Origin: Pseudomonadota bacterium
GTDB taxonomy: Bacteria; Pseudomonadota; Gammaproteobacteria; Magnimaribacterales; D2472
Assembly (NCBI GenBank): GCA_010024215.1
Contig: RGHK01000024.1
Span: forward strand, 1 to 10,093
Direction: 5' to 3'
Length of the DNA stretch: 10,093 nucleotides
The notes under the pieces were generated by a model that was not told the DNA's origin, searched no databases, and was given only the letters and a program-made list of their open reading frames with translations. The translations under genes were made by a program, and so were the position numbers. Of the stretch, positions 6,708 to 10,093 are shown piece by piece; positions within the stretch are counted from its first letter, which is position 1, and each line of letters begins with the position of its first letter.

Positions 6708-7532
6708 TTATATTTTTCCTAAAGTGATTCGAGGCAAGGACTGGTTGTCAAAAATCGTCCTGATATCCTTAAAATTATTCATCATCATAATCTCTTTTAT
6801 ACTCTCTGATTGATCATAACCGTGTTCAAAACATAACAAACCATCATCCTTTAGAACTTCCAATGCTTGGTTTGTTATAAGCTTAAAATTTTCCAAGCCT
6901 TCTGTGCCCGATACTAACGCATCATAAGGCTCATGTTTTAGATCTTCTAAATGTGGATCAGACTTTGAAATATATGGAGGATTACTAACTATTAAATCGA
7001 ATGTTTTTTTATTAAATGAATTTAACCAATTTGTATTAATTAAATAAAAATTTTCAACTCTTAATTTTTTCTTATTAATTTGCGCAACAGTTAGAGCATC
7101 ATATGAATAATCAGCACCATAAACATTTAAATCTGGATTATATTTAGCAATAGAGATTCCAATACAGCCAGAGCCAACCCCTGCATCAATAATCTTTGAT
7201 TCAGGTTTCAATTTAAGATTATTTATAAAATCAACAAGGATTTCTGTCTCAGGCCTTGGTATAAGAACTCGATTATCAACATAAAAACTATCTCTATAAA
7301 ATGAGGATTCGTTCAATATGTAATCTATAGGAACTCCTTTCCCTTTTTGATTCAAAAAATATTCGATTTCTTTTATATCTTTGTTGGATAATATAGGATT
7401 ATCAATAAAGATAGCTATAGCATCTTTACCAAGCTTCTCTTTAATGAAAAAATTAAATTCTTCAAGGATGCACTCATCATTAGGCCACATCTCTTTGATT
7501 TTATTTTGATAAAAATTAAGATTAGTGCTCAA
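6708..7532 (-). CDS. prmC: Peptide chain release factor N5-glutamine methyltransferase
   Basis: PrmC uses S-adenosylmethionine to methylate the glutamine of the GGQ motif of release factors 1 and 2, which speeds peptide release. The 274 residues match the family. An N-terminal helical release-factor-binding domain leads to IPRPETE (91-97). The Rossmann methyltransferase follows, with SAM-binding DAGVGSG (116-122), an acidic residue at Asp141 and the NPPY catalytic motif (184-187) that binds the target glutamine. In the N-domain segment PIDYILNESSFY the usual glycine after YIL is Asn. The start is TTG at 7532, immediately after the prfA TAA with no intervening base; an AGAAG purine run inside the end of prfA serves as ribosome-binding site. 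It is the last gene of hemA-prfA-prmC and is coupled to the gene for its own substrate. Confidence 0.94.
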   Translation of the reverse strand: MSTNLNFYQNKIKEMWPNDECILEEFNFFIKEKLGKDAIAIFIDNPILSNKDIKEIEYFLNQKGKGVPIDYILNESSFYRDSFYVDNRVLIPRPETEILVDFINNLKLKPESKIIDAGVGSGCIGISIAKYNPDLNVYGADYSYDALTVAQINKKKLRVENFYLINTNWLNSFNKKTFDLIVSNPPYISKSDPHLEDLKHEPYDALVSGTEGLENFKLITNQALEVLKDDGLLCFEHGYDQSESIKEIMMMNNFKDIRTIFDNQSLPRITLGKI

Positions 7533-8618
7533 TTACTCTTCTTCTAATTGAGACAGCATTGCTAGTTGGTTCTCTGCTAATAAAGCATCACAAATAGCTT
7601 TAATATCTCCATCCATAATTTGATCTAAATTATGTTGGGTCAGTTTAATTCTATGATCTGTCATTCTTCCCTGAGGAAAATTATATGTCCTAATTTTTTC
7701 GCTTCTATCTCCAGTTCCAACTAAAATTTTTCTCTCACTAGCAATACTTTCTTGTTGGCTCTCAATCTCTTGTTGTTTTAACTTTGCTGCTAGCAAAGAT
7801 AGAGCTTTTTCTTTGTTTTTATGCTGAGATCTACCATCCTGACATTCAACCACAAGTCCAGATGGAATATGGGTCAATCTTACTGCTGAGTCAGTTTTAT
7901 TTACATGTTGGCCACCAGCTCCAGATGCCCTAAAAGTATCAACCCGAAGATCATTCTTATCAATCTCGATATCTTGAACTTCTTCAACCTCAGGCAAAAT
8001 TGCTACAGTACAGGTTGAAGTATGAATTCTTCCTTGCGATTCTGTTTCTGGAACTCTTTGTACTCTGTGCACACCAGATTCAAATTTTAATACCTTAAAT
8101 ACACCTTTACCATTTAGCTGAGCTACAACCTCTCTCAAACCACCCTGTTCAGCTTGTTTAATATCGATAACATCAACGCTCCAGCCTTCTCTTTCGGCAA
8201 GCCTTGTGTACATTCTAAATAGATCTCCTGCAAAAATTCCAGCTTCATCACCTCCTGCTCCAGCACGAATTTCAAGGAAAGCTGAGCCATCATCAGCTGT
8301 ATCTTTTGGTAATAACATTAATTTTAATTCTTGCTCTAAAGCTTCAGGTCTACCAGCAGACTGTTTAATTTCATCTTCAGCTAAACTTCTTAAATCTTCA
8401 TCATCGGATTGAAGAATCTCATTGGCATCTTTAATTGAATTAAGTACAGAATTGTATTCTTCAAATTTTTCTACTATTGGTTTCAGATCAGAGAACTCTT
8501 TATTTAGAAGAGTATAATTATCTATGTCTTTTACTGTTTCTGAGTCTATTAATAAAGACTCAATTTCAAGTAGCCTTTCTTTAAGCTTTTCTAACTTTAG
8601 AAGCATAGAATCATGCAT
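7533..8618 (-). CDS. prfA: Peptide chain release factor 1
   Basis: RF1 recognises UAA and UAG in the ribosomal A site and triggers hydrolysis of the peptidyl-tRNA. With the ATG at 8618 the protein has 361 residues, against 360 in E. coli. The GGQ motif is at 235-237 in GAGGQHVNKTDSAVR, and the codon-reading PxT tripeptide is PET at 190-192, where E. coli has PAT. The longer frame opening with TTG at 8648 would add ten residues with no counterpart in RF1. ATG 8618 has AAAAGG about 10 bases upstream, and a second ATG at 8606 has none. The chosen start overlaps the last 8 bases of hemA, including its TGA, so translation is probably coupled. prmC follows directly. Confidence 0.96.
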   Translation of the reverse strand: MHDSMLLKLEKLKERLLEIESLLIDSETVKDIDNYTLLNKEFSDLKPIVEKFEEYNSVLNSIKDANEILQSDDEDLRSLAEDEIKQSAGRPEALEQELKLMLLPKDTADDGSAFLEIRAGAGGDEAGIFAGDLFRMYTRLAEREGWSVDVIDIKQAEQGGLREVVAQLNGKGVFKVLKFESGVHRVQRVPETESQGRIHTSTCTVAILPEVEEVQDIEIDKNDLRVDTFRASGAGGQHVNKTDSAVRLTHIPSGLVVECQDGRSQHKNKEKALSLLAAKLKQQEIESQQESIASERKILVGTGDRSEKIRTYNFPQGRMTDHRIKLTQHNLDQIMDGDIKAICDALLAENQLAMLSQLEEE

Positions 8619-9843
8619 TTTTAATATACCTTTTAAACATTGAATCAATTATATGACTATCAATATTTTCTATATTGGGCACCTCATCTATTGTCTTATC
8701 TTCCATTTTAATAATTGCAAGATTCATTATCATTTGTTTTAAATCTTCTGCCTCTTTAAATCTTTCTATCTCATTGTTCGACAATTGATTTAAAAATATC
8801 TCTAACTGACTTTGGGCATTGTCCTTTATGGTTTTTTCCTGAATAGATTGAAGAGCTTTTTGTGATTCAATTACAATAATATTAAGCGCCTTTTCGGCTT
8901 CTATTGCTCTTTGCCCATAGTTGTCTTGTGTTATCTTTTCAATGTCATCAATTGAAAAAAGATATGCTTGTTCTATATTTTTAATTTCTTCTTCTATGTT
9001 TCTTGGGACTGACAAATCAATTAACAGCATTGGTTTATTCTTTCTAACCCTTAATGCATTCTCAATCGCACCCTTACCAATTAATGGCACATCTGCAGCT
9101 GCTGATGCAATTACAATATCTGCTAATTCAAGTTCTTGATGTAAAGATTCAAGAGAAGATGGAATAATTTCGTAATCATTAGAAATCTTAATCTTCTTAA
9201 TACTTCTGTTGACTGCTCTTATATTAGATATTCCTTTTTTTCTAAGCTCATCGATTATGGCATGAGCTAATGAACCTGCACCTAGAACTAAAATATTTTG
9301 ACTTTTAGGATCTTCAAAAATATTTTTTACAAGATTTAAAGATAGCCCGCTAACTGATAAAGGATTTAAACCTATATTAGTCTTGGTTCGTACCTCTTTT
9401 ACAATTTCGATTACTTTTTTTGTATAAGAAAGAAGTTTAGATCTAGCAACATTTTGATCTTTTGCAATTCTTATTGCCTTTTTAAATTGTCCTAAAATCT
9501 CTTGTTCACCCAATACTTGAGAATCTATTCCAGATGCTACCTTACACATGTGGATTAATGCGTCTTGATTGTGAAGAAAATAAAAATGCTGAAATGGTAT
9601 TTCTTGAATTTTAAAAAATATCATTGTCTCTCTAAAAATATCATTTGAAATATTTTTTTCAGCAACAAGATAAATTTCTGTTCTATTACATGTTGAAATA
9701 CCAAAAAATGAATTAACCTTATCTCCAAATTTTTCTTTTAAATAACTATCCAATAAAATTTGATTAGACTCATTTATAATGAACCTTTCTCTTTCAGAAA
9801 CATTTGAAGTTTTATGATTTATGCCAAATAACTGTAATTCCAT
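8611..9843 (-). CDS. hemA: Glutamyl-tRNA reductase
   Basis: HemA reduces glutamyl-tRNA(Glu) with NADPH to glutamate-1-semialdehyde, the first committed step of the C5 route to 5-aminolevulinate and heme. The 410 residues cover all three domains. The N-terminal catalytic domain opens with LFGINHKTSNVSERER and carries nucleophile Cys52 in STCNRTE (50-56). SGIDSQVLGEQEILGQ follows at 104-119. The NADPH-binding domain has ILVLGAGSLAHA (184-195) and later LLIDLSVPRNIE. A long helical C-terminal dimerisation domain ends the protein. The ATG at 9843 gives the conserved N-terminus, but no clear Shine-Dalgarno sequence precedes it. It is the first gene of hemA-prfA-prmC and overlaps prfA by 8 bases. 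Its 5' end overlaps the predicted start of the divergent lolB-like gene by 23 bases. Confidence 0.96.
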   Translation of the reverse strand: MELQLFGINHKTSNVSERERFIINESNQILLDSYLKEKFGDKVNSFFGISTCNRTEIYLVAEKNISNDIFRETMIFFKIQEIPFQHFYFLHNQDALIHMCKVASGIDSQVLGEQEILGQFKKAIRIAKDQNVARSKLLSYTKKVIEIVKEVRTKTNIGLNPLSVSGLSLNLVKNIFEDPKSQNILVLGAGSLAHAIIDELRKKGISNIRAVNRSIKKIKISNDYEIIPSSLESLHQELELADIVIASAAADVPLIGKGAIENALRVRKNKPMLLIDLSVPRNIEEEIKNIEQAYLFSIDDIEKITQDNYGQRAIEAEKALNIIVIESQKALQSIQEKTIKDNAQSQLEIFLNQLSNNEIERFKEAEDLKQMIMNLAIIKMEDKTIDEVPNIENIDSHIIDSMFKRYIKNA

Positions 9844-10093
9844 TTTTAATAAGTTTTTTATATTAACTTTATGTAGTTTTTTGTTTTCATGCGTTAGCCA
9901 TGTTCCTTTATCAGGATTAAGTTATGATTTTAATGGCAAGATGATGATAAAAACCTCCAATAACCAAAATATTTCATACCATACATATATCGTCATTAAC
10001 GAGAATCGTTCTATTATACAGATTCAAAAGCCATTTATCGGGAATGTTATGAATATTAAGCTTTTCAGAAATAAACCCGCTGTTATTAAACCG
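9821..10093 (+). CDS. lolB: LolB-like outer-membrane lipoprotein, N-terminal part (cut by window end)
   Basis: LolB takes lipoproteins from periplasmic carrier LolA and inserts them in the outer membrane. The 91 visible codons begin with a lipoprotein signal: ATG at 9821, Lys10, a hydrophobic stretch FFILTLCSFL, and a lipobox ending in LFSC with Cys24 as the lipidated residue. The mature part, with YDFNGKMMIK and then QKPFIGNVMNIKLF, follows the spacing of LolB, where a Tyr...Gly strand leads to a Pro-Leu-Gly strand. Sequence identity is low, and the gene order beside hemA, as in E. coli, is the stronger evidence. The ATG at 9821 lies inside hemA on the opposite strand; GAAG is about 11 bases upstream. 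A later non-ATG start (ATT 9842) would remove the overlap. ispE would be expected next, beyond the window. Confidence 0.7.
   Translation, partial: MPNNCNSIFNKFFILTLCSFLFSCVSHVPLSGLSYDFNGKMMIKTSNNQNISYHTYIVINENRSIIQIQKPFIGNVMNIKLFRNKPAVIKP

Noticed and set aside
8046..8051. RF1 codon-recognition tripeptide is PET, where E. coli has PAT
   Set aside because: The motif is PxT and its middle residue varies among bacteria, so a changed stop-codon assignment is not indicated; the window's genes end with all three standard stops, TAA, TAG and TGA.

Overview
The window looks like a compact, strongly AT-rich gammaproteobacterial chromosome. Spacers are 0 to 79 bases and neighbouring genes often abut or overlap. 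The order hemA-prfA-prmC with a lolB-like lipoprotein gene head-to-head to hemA is the arrangement known from Escherichia coli and many other Gammaproteobacteria. The base composition, compactness and gene content (acyl-CoA ligase, NodN-type hydratase, nitroreductase, SelO) would suit a streamlined marine lineage such as SAR86. That placement is inference; no rRNA or marker phylogeny is available here.

Layout. (1) Bases 2-694, + strand: the C-terminal half of gatB, a subunit of the tRNA amidotransferase. (2) Bases 698-2777, - strand: an AMP-forming fatty acyl-CoA ligase followed one base later by a MaoC/NodN-type hydratase, a two-gene acyl-CoA unit. (3) A 79-bp divergent intergenic region with a good sigma-70-like promoter for the ligase and a dyad overlapping its -35 box. 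(4) Bases 2857-4995, + strand: a nitroreductase and the protein AMPylase SelO, 6 bases apart. (5) Bases 4999-6658, - strand: a gamma-butyrobetaine-hydroxylase-like Fe(II)/2-oxoglutarate oxygenase followed one base later by an HD-domain protein with the full six-ligand set of the mixed-valent diiron oxygenases. (6) Bases 6708-9843, - strand: prmC, prfA and hemA, transcribed hemA to prfA to prmC. (7) Bases 9821-10093, + strand: the start of a lolB-like outer-membrane lipoprotein gene, cut by the window edge and overlapping the 5' end of hemA.

How the genes work together. hemA makes glutamate-1-semialdehyde for heme, prfA encodes release factor 1, and prmC methylates the GGQ glutamine of release factors; this is a conserved housekeeping operon. 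gatB and the lolB-like gene are also housekeeping. The more accessory part is the oxygenase pair at 4999-6658. Its architecture recalls TmpA/TmpB, which hydroxylate and then oxidatively cleave 2-(trimethylammonio)ethylphosphonate. In the HD partner, however, the positions that hold the phosphonate in PhnZ are changed (His62 and Lys108 of PhnZ correspond to Asp84 and Gln118 here). The pair may therefore be a two-step oxidative pathway for a different, possibly cationic, substrate. This is the best candidate for something undescribed in the window.

No rRNA, tRNA, insertion sequence, CRISPR array or origin was seen, and there is no gene-free stretch over 300 bases.
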